NCBI GenBank assembly: GCA_002339015.1 | Contig: DDJC01000004.1 | Location: forward strand, 40,744-104,743 | Direction: 5' to 3' | Origin: Burkholderiales bacterium UBA1834 | Lineage (GTDB): Bacteria; Pseudomonadota; Gammaproteobacteria; Burkholderiales; Burkholderiaceae_C | Length of the DNA: 64,000 nt | Shown: piece after piece, positions 32,653 to 40,913 of the stretch | Layout: the number at the start of each line of letters is the position of its first letter | Position numbering within the stretch: position 1 is the first letter of the stretch | Made by a program: the position numbers and the translations under genes | The notes under the pieces: model-generated | The model's input: only the letters and a program-made list of their open reading frames with translations | Database searches by the model: none | What the model was told of the DNA's origin: nothing

Positions 32653-33405
32653 TCAGCGCGCCAGACGGCGGCGACCCATGAAGCCCAGCAAGCCCAGGCC
32701 GGCGACCACCATCGCGGCGGCATCGGGCTCGGGCACGGCGGTCACGCTGAAGGCGGTGGTGTCGGGCACCAGGGCGGCATAGCTGCCGTTGCCGCGATCC
32801 GTCCAGTTGGCGGCATCGGACACCAGGGCCTTGTAGTCAGCCAGGTTGGCCAGGCCGTTGCGCGGGCCGGTGTACTCGGTGTAGTCGCTGCCATTGCCCA
32901 GCTTGACGGCGCCAGCACCGATGCTCAGGCCGGTGTTGCTCAGGCTGCCCTGCTCGCTGCTGAAGGCACCGGTGGAGACGGCGGCCAGGAAGGTGGTCGG
33001 CGCGGTGGCGCTGCTGCCCTGGTACAGGTAGACCGTTTCATTGTCGGCGCTCATGCCGTAGTTGGTGCTACCCGAGACAGACACGCGGCTGAGCGTGCCC
33101 AGCGAGGCGCTGAGGCCGGTGGTGTCGATCTTGGAGAAGCGGATGACGGTGCCGGCCGTGATGGCGTTGCCGCCAGTGTTCCAGCCATGGTAGCTCTCGC
33201 CGGTGTTGAAGGTCGAACCGTTCCATTCGTTGTCGGAGAAGTAGAACTGCGTGTTGGCAGCCAGGTCCACGAAGGTGACCAGCGACCAGCCGTCTTCATC
33301 GGCGTTGTAGGCCGTGAAGGCCAGGTCGCCGGCGCTCAGGGCGTTGGCATTGAGAGCGACCACGGTGGTGGCCAGGGCGAGGATCGAGCGCTTGAGGATG
33401 GACAT
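32653..33405 (-). CDS. PEP-CTERM protein with lamin-tail-like beta domain
   Basis: A 250-aa exported protein. A signal peptide covers residues 1-23 (ending NANALSAG). The mature domain has the pattern DLAFTAYNADEDGWSLVTFV, YFSDNEWNGSTF and IRFSKIDTT, resembling lamin-tail-like beta domains often seen with extracellular nucleases and nucleotidases. It ends VPEPDAAAMVVAGLGLLGFM followed by GRRRLAR, a PEP-CTERM signal. It is the first gene before the 5'-nucleotidase, with a 14-bp gap, so the two are likely co-transcribed. A role in holding or assisting the nucleotidase at the surface is inference. Confidence 0.78.
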   Translation of the reverse strand: MSILKRSILALATTVVALNANALSAGDLAFTAYNADEDGWSLVTFVDLAANTQFYFSDNEWNGSTFNTGESYHGWNTGGNAITAGTVIRFSKIDTTGLSASLGTLSRVSVSGSTNYGMSADNETVYLYQGSSATAPTTFLAAVSTGAFSSEQGSLSNTGLSIGAGAVKLGNGSDYTEYTGPRNGLANLADYKALVSDAANWTDRGNGSYAALVPDTTAFSVTAVPEPDAAAMVVAGLGLLGFMGRRRLAR

Positions 33406-33520
33406 GGGTACTCCGTGACGTGCGGACCGCGGTGCGGTGCCGTTCTGGAGCCCATGCTAGGGCGCGTGTTTGAAGCGGCCATGACGTGGCATGAGCCGTT
33501 TGATCAGCCCTGCTGGCAGG

Positions 33521-34477
33521 TCAGGTCGTTGTCTGAGGGTTGCGCACGCCCGCCGCGACATGGCCCGCCGGCACGTGCGGCGCGGCGTTCTCGACATGGC
33601 CGGTCTGGTCGTCGAAGAAGAAGTCGGGTTCGAACTCACGCAGGAAGGCGCCTTTGGGCAGGCCGCCCAGGAACATCGCCTCATCGACGTCGATGTGCCA
33701 ATCCATCAGCGTGCGGATGGCGCGCTCGTGCGCCGGGGCGCTGCGCGCCGTGACGAGCGCGGTGCGCAGACGCATGGGCGACAGGCCCTGCCCTTGACCG
33801 AGCGGTGCGTCGTCGGGCTTGGTGCTGGCCTGTTCGAGCGCGCGCAGGGCATGCAGGGCCAGCAGCAGGGGCTTGAAGGGGCCGGCGGGCAGCGGCCGGC
33901 TGGCCTGCTCGACCTCGTGGCGCTGGAAGGCATCCAGGCCACCGCTCTGGAAAACCTGTTCGGCCTCGTCGGAGAACAGCACGGCGTCGCCATCGAAAGC
34001 GATGCGCACTTCATGAGGGTGCGCCTCGCCGGCGCGGGCGGCGTGAGGCAGCACACGGGCTGCGGGCACGCCGGCGGCCAGCGCGGAGCGCACATCGGCG
34101 TCATTGGCCGACAGAAACAGGTGCGCGCCGAGCGGGCGCAGGTACTGCCATGGCGAGCGGCCTCGCGTGAACACGCCGCGCTCGATGGGCAGGCCGTAAT
34201 GCTGGGCCGAGCGGAACACGCGCAGGCCGGATGCCGGATCGTTGCGCGAGAGGATGACGACCTCGACGCGCGGGGCGCCTGGCGCATTGAAGGCCAGCAG
34301 CTTGCGCACGAGCTGAAACGCTACGCCGGGGCGCGCAGGCGTGTCGAGGCGATCGAGCTGGAGCTGCATGTAGGCGCGGTCGTCCGCGGCTTCGAACAGC
34401 TTGTTCTCCTCTTCGAAATCGAAGAGGGCTCTGGACGAGATGGCGACGACCAGTTGGCCTTCCAGGGATGCGGGCAT
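33521..34477 (-). CDS. Cytosolic-type 5'-nucleotidase (PF06189-like)
   Basis: A 318-aa protein of the cytosolic 5'-nucleotidase family related to eukaryotic NT5C1. Family features are LVVAISSRALFDFEEENKLF at the start, VEVVILSRNDPASGLRVF, FLSANDADVRSALAAGVPAA, IAFDGDAVLFSDEAE (the DxDxV-type phosphatase motif) and WHIDVDEAMFLGGLPKGAFL. It has no signal peptide, so it acts inside the cell on nucleoside monophosphates. It is unrelated in fold to the periplasmic enzyme encoded next to it. Confidence 0.85.
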   Translation of the reverse strand: MPASLEGQLVVAISSRALFDFEEENKLFEAADDRAYMQLQLDRLDTPARPGVAFQLVRKLLAFNAPGAPRVEVVILSRNDPASGLRVFRSAQHYGLPIERGVFTRGRSPWQYLRPLGAHLFLSANDADVRSALAAGVPAARVLPHAARAGEAHPHEVRIAFDGDAVLFSDEAEQVFQSGGLDAFQRHEVEQASRPLPAGPFKPLLLALHALRALEQASTKPDDAPLGQGQGLSPMRLRTALVTARSAPAHERAIRTLMDWHIDVDEAMFLGGLPKGAFLREFEPDFFFDDQTGHVENAAPHVPAGHVAAGVRNPQTTT

Positions 34478-34508
34478 GGGCCGAGTTTAGGCCAAAGCCC
34501 GCGGCCAC

Positions 34509-35534
34509 CTACTGCACGAACCCGATCGACGCCTTCTTGCCTGGCCCCACGGGCAGATCCCTGACCTCCACCGCATCCCGGCCATCCAGCTTGGCATTGC
34601 CGAACGCCGTCATCAAGGCCCGCCGCATCTCTCGCGGGGCCATCGACGACATGGCCTCCAGCACCGCATCGCCCAGCTCCGGCACGAAGCGCTGCCCCCA
34701 GGCGTGGTCCGCCCGGATGCTGCGGTACAGCTTGCCCGCGATCTTGCGCGAGGCCTCGGCATCCGGCATGTCGATCTCGAACACATTGACGCGGTTGAGG
34801 ATGGGATCCGGGATGCTGCGCGCATCATTGGCCGTGGCCACCCAGATCACCTGGCTGGCATCGATCGGCACCTCGGCGAATTCGTCGGTGAAGCTGTGCG
34901 CCGTGTCGTGCTCCAGCAAGCCGTAGAGCGATCCCAGCGGGTCATAGGCGTGCTCGCCACCCGCCTTGTCGATCTCGTCGACCACCATCACCGGGTTGGC
35001 GTACTGCCCGTCGACCAGGGTTTCGAACACCTTGCCCGGCCGCGCCCCCTTCCACTGGCTGGACGCGCCCGACAGCACCCAGCCCGCCGTCAGCGAACTC
35101 ATCGACACGAAGCCCATGCCCGTGCCCAGCAGCTGCGCCATCTCACGCGCAAAGTGCGTCTTGCCCACACCGGGTGGGCCCAGCAGCAGCATGGGCGTGA
35201 TCTCCAGGGCATCGTGGCTGTCGGTGCACAGCGCCAGCTGGCGCCGCAGATCATCGAGCACCTCATGGAAATTGGGCAGGTCGTCGTAAAGGTGCTCCAT
35301 CGCCGGCAGCCCGGAGGGCTTGACCTGGAAGCGGTCCGGCCCCTTCTCGAGCATGCGCTCGTAGGTGGCCCGCAGGCTCTCGTGGTCCCGCGAGGGCAGC
35401 TTGCCCAGGCGCCGCTCGACCTCGTCGAGCCGGTACACGTGCCGCATGTGGGCGATCGGGATCCGCGTACGGCTACCGGGCTCGTGCACCGGCACCAGTT
35501 CGCCATGGCCTTGGGTGTTGCTGGTCACTGTCAT
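34509..35534 (-). CDS. AAA+ ATPase, Lon-like without protease domain
   Basis: A 341-aa AAA+ protein. Walker A is LLGPPGVGKTH (about 118-127), Walker B is VMVVDEIDK (183-190), and sensor/arginine-finger regions follow (VIWVATANDARSIPDPILNR). The sequence between them resembles the ATPase module of Lon (SSQWKGARPG, and a short pre-domain at about 55-110), but no protease domain follows. Such proteins act as chaperone-type remodelers. The ATG at 35534 has GGAGGT upstream. It is next to the cytosolic nucleotidase, 31 bp apart, on the same strand; a common function is not evident. Confidence 0.75.
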   Translation of the reverse strand: MTVTSNTQGHGELVPVHEPGSRTRIPIAHMRHVYRLDEVERRLGKLPSRDHESLRATYERMLEKGPDRFQVKPSGLPAMEHLYDDLPNFHEVLDDLRRQLALCTDSHDALEITPMLLLGPPGVGKTHFAREMAQLLGTGMGFVSMSSLTAGWVLSGASSQWKGARPGKVFETLVDGQYANPVMVVDEIDKAGGEHAYDPLGSLYGLLEHDTAHSFTDEFAEVPIDASQVIWVATANDARSIPDPILNRVNVFEIDMPDAEASRKIAGKLYRSIRADHAWGQRFVPELGDAVLEAMSSMAPREMRRALMTAFGNAKLDGRDAVEVRDLPVGPGKKASIGFVQ

Positions 35535-35792
35535 CCACTCACCTCCACCCGGGTCGGACACCTCATGCCCGGGACATGATCACCACATCATTGCAGCAAA
35601 GGATAGCGGGCTGGAACCCATGAACAAGGGGGACAAGCCGGTGGGCAAATTCGCACCACAAACGCCCCTGTCCGGCGCACAATACTTGGCTGGCATGTGC
35701 GGGCCAGCGGCCGCGCTGACCGGAACGCCGATCAAAGACCATGGCGAAACGGCGACAATCCAGGGCAAGAACTCACCCGGAGGCCCATCGCC

Positions 35793-38255
35793 ATGTCCGC
35801 CCGCGCTGCCCACGGGGCCCTCGCTCCCGACGCCGGCCTGCCCAGGCTGCCTGCCTGGCACCGCCGCCTGATCGCCCTGCTGGGCTGGATTGGCGCGGCC
35901 ACCTTCCTGACCCTGCTGGTGTGGTCCGCCCACCCCTGGTTCATCAGCCAGGCCTCCCACCCCGATGTGAGCTTCGCGCAGGAGCGTTTTCGCCAGTTGC
36001 CCACACCGGCCCATCCCGGCAGCGACTGGCTGGACGTGACCCTGCCCGACACCTGGGCCGAACGCGGCCTGCCCGGCGGCGGCGTGGGCCGCTACGAGAT
36101 CACCTTCAACCTGGCACGCCCGCCCAGCGCCCTGGGGGATGGCCCCTGGGCCGTGCGCTTCGACCGCATCAGCTTCCAGCACCGCATCTGGCTCAATGGT
36201 CAGCTGATCCACGCCGAAACGGTGGGCGCCGCCGGCCCCACGGGCCGACCGTTGGCCTACATGGTGCAGATCCCGCGCGAACTGCTGCGCGAGGGGCCGA
36301 ACCGGCTGGCCGTGGAGGTGCATCACGGCAGCATGGGCGGCCTGTCCACGCCCATCGTCGGGCTGGCCGCCGATGTGGCGCCGGGCTTCACCGGCCAGAG
36401 CTTCCTGACCGAAGACCTGCCCCTGGCCGTCAACGTGGTGGCCGCGGCCTTCGCCGCCTTCCTCACGCTGATCTGGCTGCGCCGCCGGCAAGAGGTGGGC
36501 ATGGGCATGCTGGGCCTGCTGGCCATGGTGGTTTCCATCCGCAACAGCGCCTACTACGTGGTCAACGGCCCGACGATGCCGCCGCAGCTCAGTGCCTGGA
36601 TGTACTTCAGCGCGCAGACCACGGCCACCGTGCTGCTGGGCGCCTTCGCGATGGCCATTGCCGACAAGGACTGGCCCTGGTTCCGCAAGGTGCTGTGGGG
36701 CACGCTGATCGGGGCGCCGCTGCTGGGCGCCATCGCTGCCTCGCATGGCGTGCTGCCGCAGGTGCGTGCCATCGTCTACCCGGCCATGCTGCTGCTGATG
36801 CTGCCCACGCTGACGCTGCTGTTGCGCGTGCCGGCCAAGTTCGGCGGCTGGTCGGGGCGGGGCATGGTGCTGGGCATCGCGATCTCGCTGGTGGCCGGCG
36901 TGCACGATTACCTGCGCCTGCAGGGCATGGTGTCGGTGATGCACACCTACTGGATGTCGCTGGCCACGCCCATCACCCTGGCCAGCTACGGCGTGGCGCT
37001 GATGAACCGCTTCATCGAGGCCGTGGGCGAGGTCGAGCAGCACAACGTGCAGCTCGAACGCAAGGTGGCCGAGCGCACCGAGGATCTGGCCGCCGCCAAC
37101 GCGGCCAAGGGTCAGTTCCTGGCCGCTGCCAGCCATGACTTGCGCCAGCCCGTGGCCGCCGTGGGCCTGCTGTCGGGCCTGCTGCGCGAGCGTCTGAAGG
37201 ATTCGCCACTCAAGGACATGACGGACCGGCTGGCCGAGGCCGTACGCGCGATGGAGAACCTGCTCAGCGGGCTGCTCGATCTGTCACGCCTGGAAGCCAA
37301 GGCCATCCGTCCGCACTGGCAGGGTGTGGCCCTGGGCGACCTGCTGCGCCGCATCGCCACCCATGAGGAGCCGGCCGCCAAGGCCAAGGGCCTGCGCCTG
37401 AAGCTGCGCCCCACCCAGGCCGTGGCCGAGAGCGACCCGGTGCTGCTGGAGCAGATGGTGCGCAACCTGGTGGGCAATGCTGTGCGCTATACCCAGCGCG
37501 GCGGCGTGCTGGTGGGCGTGCGGCGGCGCGGGCAGCGCCTGTCCATCCAGGTGTGGGACACCGGTGGCGGCATCGCGCCCGCTGATCAACAGCGCATCTT
37601 CCAGGACTTCGTGCAACTGGCCAACCCGGAGCGCAACCAGGCCAAGGGCCTGGGACTGGGCCTGTCCATCGTGCAGCGGGCCTCCCAGCTGCTGGACCAC
37701 CCCATCGGGTTGCGCTCGCGTGTGGGCCATGGCTCGTGCTTCTCCATCGACGTGCCGGCCCATCAGGGGCAACTGGCCTCCAACGCGCCCTCTGTGGCGC
37801 CCATCGCCGAGCTCGCGCAGGATGCAGTGCCCGCGACGCCCGCGTCCATCGCGGCCGAGCACCCCCTGCAGGACCGCCACATCGTGGTGCTGGACGACGA
37901 CGCCAGCGTGCGCCAGGCCTTGACGGAGCGCCTGCGCGCCTGGGGCGCCTACGTGAGCGCCGTGGACTCCATGGATGCACTGGACGAGTTGCTGCAGCGC
38001 GTGATGGCCATCGACATGCTGGTCACCGACCATCGCCTGTGCGATGGCGATGGCTTCAAGGCCATCGGTCTGGCGCGAGCCATCCATCCCGACCTGGCAG
38101 CGATGGTGATCACGGGCGACACGGCCAGCGAGCCCTTGCAGACCTTGATGGGCAGCGGCATCCCGGTGCTGCACAAGCCCTTCCAGGCCGATGCACTGCT
38201 GGCGGTGATCGTGCTTCAGCTGGGGATCACTTCACCCAGGTGTTCATCTGCATGA
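35793..38255 (+). CDS. Membrane-bound hybrid sensor histidine kinase
   Basis: An 820-aa protein. After one helix (about 27-45) comes a periplasmic domain of about 160 residues with a jelly-roll, galactose-binding-like look (RYEITFNLARPPS, RISFQHRIWLNG). Seven further helices (about 210-415) look like a 7TMR-DISM region. HisKA follows with H448 (ASHDLRQPVAA). HATPase motifs are NLVGNAVRYT, DTGGGIAP and GLGLGLSI. A C-terminal receiver domain has VVLDDDAS, phosphoacceptor D746 (LVTDHRL) and LHKPF. The last 29 bp overlap the end of the convergent gspF gene. No DNA-binding regulator is adjacent, so its output partner is unknown. Confidence 0.85.
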   Translation: MSARAAHGALAPDAGLPRLPAWHRRLIALLGWIGAATFLTLLVWSAHPWFISQASHPDVSFAQERFRQLPTPAHPGSDWLDVTLPDTWAERGLPGGGVGRYEITFNLARPPSALGDGPWAVRFDRISFQHRIWLNGQLIHAETVGAAGPTGRPLAYMVQIPRELLREGPNRLAVEVHHGSMGGLSTPIVGLAADVAPGFTGQSFLTEDLPLAVNVVAAAFAAFLTLIWLRRRQEVGMGMLGLLAMVVSIRNSAYYVVNGPTMPPQLSAWMYFSAQTTATVLLGAFAMAIADKDWPWFRKVLWGTLIGAPLLGAIAASHGVLPQVRAIVYPAMLLLMLPTLTLLLRVPAKFGGWSGRGMVLGIAISLVAGVHDYLRLQGMVSVMHTYWMSLATPITLASYGVALMNRFIEAVGEVEQHNVQLERKVAERTEDLAAANAAKGQFLAAASHDLRQPVAAVGLLSGLLRERLKDSPLKDMTDRLAEAVRAMENLLSGLLDLSRLEAKAIRPHWQGVALGDLLRRIATHEEPAAKAKGLRLKLRPTQAVAESDPVLLEQMVRNLVGNAVRYTQRGGVLVGVRRRGQRLSIQVWDTGGGIAPADQQRIFQDFVQLANPERNQAKGLGLGLSIVQRASQLLDHPIGLRSRVGHGSCFSIDVPAHQGQLASNAPSVAPIAELAQDAVPATPASIAAEHPLQDRHIVVLDDDASVRQALTERLRAWGAYVSAVDSMDALDELLQRVMAIDMLVTDHRLCDGDGFKAIGLARAIHPDLAAMVITGDTASEPLQTLMGSGIPVLHKPFQADALLAVIVLQLGITSPRCSSA

Positions 38256-39453
38256 TGGGCAGCATCACCGACATCACGATCAGCATCACCACCAGGCCCA
38301 TCACCACGATCAACAGCGGCTCGAGCACCGTGGCAATGGCAATCGCCTTGCGCTGCACCTCGCCGGAGAGCTGGTTGGCCGCGCGCTGCAGCATCACGGG
38401 CAACTGACCCGTCTGCTCGCCCAGGCGGGCGAACATGGGCAGCAGACCCGGGAAGCGCTTCTTGGCCGCCAGGGCCGAAGCCAGCGGCGCCCCTTCGCGC
38501 ACCTGCACCAGGGCATCGAGCGCATCGGCCCGCATGGCGCGATTGGACAGCGTTTCGGCCGCGGCCTGCAGCGCCTTGAGGATGGGCACGCCCGAGCCGG
38601 CCAGCATGGCCAGTGTGCCGGCAAAGCGCGCTGCGTTGTAGCCGCGCGAGAGCTTGCCGATCAGGGGCAGGCCCAGCCAGAAGCCATCGAACTTCAGGCG
38701 GAAGCCCTCGTCGCGCCGTGCAAACATCAGCCCCGAGAAGCCGCCTATCGCCACCAGCGCGATCAGCCAGCCCCAGTTGCGCATCAGGGCACTCAGGCCC
38801 AGCATGAACTGGGTGAGGAAGGGCAAGGCCCGCTTGCTGCTGGAGAACACCTGCGCCACCTGTGGCACCACGAACACCAGCAGCGCCACCACGATCACCA
38901 CGGCGAACAGGGACACGATGGCCGGGTACAGCGTGGCACCGATCAGCTTGGACTTGAGCGCCTGCTGCTCTTCCAGGTCATTGGCCAGCTTGTCGAGCAC
39001 ATTGCCGAGCTGGCCGCTCTGCTCGCCGGCCGCCACCACGCCGCGGTAGACATCGTCGAACTCGCGCTTGAAGCCGGACAAGGCCTGCGCGAAGGGCGCG
39101 CCGCCATTGACCTCGGAGCGCAGGTGCGCCACCAGCTCGCGCTGGCGCGGGTCCTCGGCCTCGTCGGCCAGGGCCGTGAGCGCGCGCTCCAGCGGCAGGC
39201 CGGCCACCACCAGCCCCGACAACTGCCGCGTCCAGATCGACAGGGCCGAGGCGCTGAACACACGGCGCGTGAACAGCGTGGACGACGCCTTGCCACCGGC
39301 CTCCTGCTGCGCCGCCATGACGGCATCGACCTTGAGCGGCACCAGGCTCTGCCCCCGCAGCTGGGCGCGCGCGGCCTTGGGGTTGTCGGCATCGACCAGG
39401 CCGGAGACGGTCTTGCCGGCGGCGTCCAGGGCTTCGAAGCGGAAGGCGGCCAT
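38227..39453 (-). CDS. gspF: Type II secretion inner-membrane platform protein GspF
   Basis: A 408-aa polytopic protein of the T2SS. It has two T2SSF domains, each followed by membrane helices (about 175-205 and 380-400). The conserved stretches GAPFAQALSGF...FDDVYRGVVAAGEQSGQL and the second copy LFPMF-like LLPMFARLGEQTGQL are clear. It links the GspE ATPase to the pseudopilus. It is the last gene of the gspG-to-F run, 17 bp after gspE. Its 3' end runs 29 bp into the convergent histidine kinase gene. Confidence 0.9.
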   Translation of the reverse strand: MAAFRFEALDAAGKTVSGLVDADNPKAARAQLRGQSLVPLKVDAVMAAQQEAGGKASSTLFTRRVFSASALSIWTRQLSGLVVAGLPLERALTALADEAEDPRQRELVAHLRSEVNGGAPFAQALSGFKREFDDVYRGVVAAGEQSGQLGNVLDKLANDLEEQQALKSKLIGATLYPAIVSLFAVVIVVALLVFVVPQVAQVFSSSKRALPFLTQFMLGLSALMRNWGWLIALVAIGGFSGLMFARRDEGFRLKFDGFWLGLPLIGKLSRGYNAARFAGTLAMLAGSGVPILKALQAAAETLSNRAMRADALDALVQVREGAPLASALAAKKRFPGLLPMFARLGEQTGQLPVMLQRAANQLSGEVQRKAIAIATVLEPLLIVVMGLVVMLIVMSVMLPIMQMNTWVK

Positions 39454-39470
39454 GTGCGTGATCCGGCGTC

Positions 39471-40895
39471 TTATTCGCGCGTGACGCGCAGGACCTCTTC
39501 GAGCGAGGTGACGCCTTCGGCCACCAGCCGCTCGCCGTCCTCGCGCATGGTCTGCATGCCATCGAGCTGGGCCACCTCGAACAGGCGCGCCTCGGAGGCC
39601 TGGCTGTGGATCAGCCCGCGGATCTCGTCGTCGGCCACCATCAGCTCGTACACGCCGGTACGGCCCTTGTAGCCCGTCATGCCGCATTCGGTACAGCCCA
39701 CGGGGTGCCAGCGGTGCTGGTCATCCTCGCGCTTGCAGTGCGGACACAGCTTGCGTACCAGGCGCTGGGCCAGCACGCCGATCAGGCTGGACGACAGCAG
39801 GAAGGGCTCGATGCCCATGTCGGTCAGGCGGGTGACGGCGCTGGGCGCGTCATTGGTGTGCAAGGTGGCCAGCACCAAGTGGCCAGTGAGCGAGGCCTGC
39901 ACGGCGATCTGCGCGGTCTCGAAATCGCGGATTTCACCGATCATGATCACGTCCGGGTCTTGCCGCAGGATCGCGCGCAGGGCCTTGGCGAAGGTCAGCT
40001 CGATCTTGGCATTGACCTGGGTCTGGCCGATGCCGGGCAGCTCGTACTCGACCGGATCTTCCACCGTGAGCACGTTGGTGGTCGAGGCATCGACCGTGCT
40101 CAGGCCCGCGTACAGCGTGGTCGTCTTGCCTGAGCCGGTAGGCCCGGTGACCAGCACGATGCCGTGCGGCTGGCGCAGCAGGCGCTTGAAGCGCTCGAGC
40201 GAATCGCCGCTCATGCCCAGCGATTCGAGCGTGAACTTGTTGGCATCGCCCTTGTCCAGCAGACGCAGCACGGCGCGCTCGCCATGGGCCGATGGCAGGG
40301 TGGACACCCGCACGTCGACCGCGCGGCCACCGATGCGCAGGCTGATGCGGCCATCCTGCGGCAGGCGCTTCTCGGAGATGTCCAGCTCGGCCATGATCTT
40401 CAGGCGCGAGATCAGCGCGGCGTGCAGGGCCTTGTTGGGGGCCACCACCTCGCGCAGGGTGCCGTCCACACGGAAGCGCACGGCCGACGAGCGCTCGTAA
40501 GGCTCGATGTGGATGTCAGAGGCGCCATCCTTCGCGGCCTGCGTGAGCAGCGCGTTGAGCATGCGGATGATGGGCGCGTCATTGCTCGATTCGAGCAGGT
40601 CTTCCACGGCGGGCAGATCCTGCATCATGCGCGACAGATCGACCGCGCTCTCGACCTCGCCGACCACGGCGGCGGCACTGCCCTCGCCGGCCGCATAGGC
40701 CGTGGCAATGCGCTGGTTCAGTGTCTCTGCCGGCTCACGCTCGATGCTGTTGACCACGTACTGGCGCATCACCTCCGAGAGGGCCGACAGCGACACGACC
40801 TCGCTGGTCCACAGGGTGGCGCGTTCGCCGTCGGTTTCCAGCAGCAGGCCGTTGCTGCGCGCGAAGGCGTATGGCAAGGGGTGTCGGGCGCCCAT
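39471..40895 (-). CDS. gspE: Type II secretion ATPase GspE
   Basis: A 474-aa secretion ATPase. Walker A GPTGSGKTT is at residues 251-259, the Asp box and Walker B-like region is DPDVIMIGEIRDFETA, and the His box is TLHTNDAP. A zinc module with CPHC and CTEC (about 387-410) is present, as in most GspE proteins. The N-terminal domain contacts GspL. It powers pseudopilus assembly. It follows gspD by 18 bp and precedes gspF. Confidence 0.92.
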   Translation of the reverse strand: MGARHPLPYAFARSNGLLLETDGERATLWTSEVVSLSALSEVMRQYVVNSIEREPAETLNQRIATAYAAGEGSAAAVVGEVESAVDLSRMMQDLPAVEDLLESSNDAPIIRMLNALLTQAAKDGASDIHIEPYERSSAVRFRVDGTLREVVAPNKALHAALISRLKIMAELDISEKRLPQDGRISLRIGGRAVDVRVSTLPSAHGERAVLRLLDKGDANKFTLESLGMSGDSLERFKRLLRQPHGIVLVTGPTGSGKTTTLYAGLSTVDASTTNVLTVEDPVEYELPGIGQTQVNAKIELTFAKALRAILRQDPDVIMIGEIRDFETAQIAVQASLTGHLVLATLHTNDAPSAVTRLTDMGIEPFLLSSSLIGVLAQRLVRKLCPHCKREDDQHRWHPVGCTECGMTGYKGRTGVYELMVADDEIRGLIHSQASEARLFEVAQLDGMQTMREDGERLVAEGVTSLEEVLRVTRE

Positions 40896-40913
40896 GGTGT
40901 GCTCCTGAACGCG

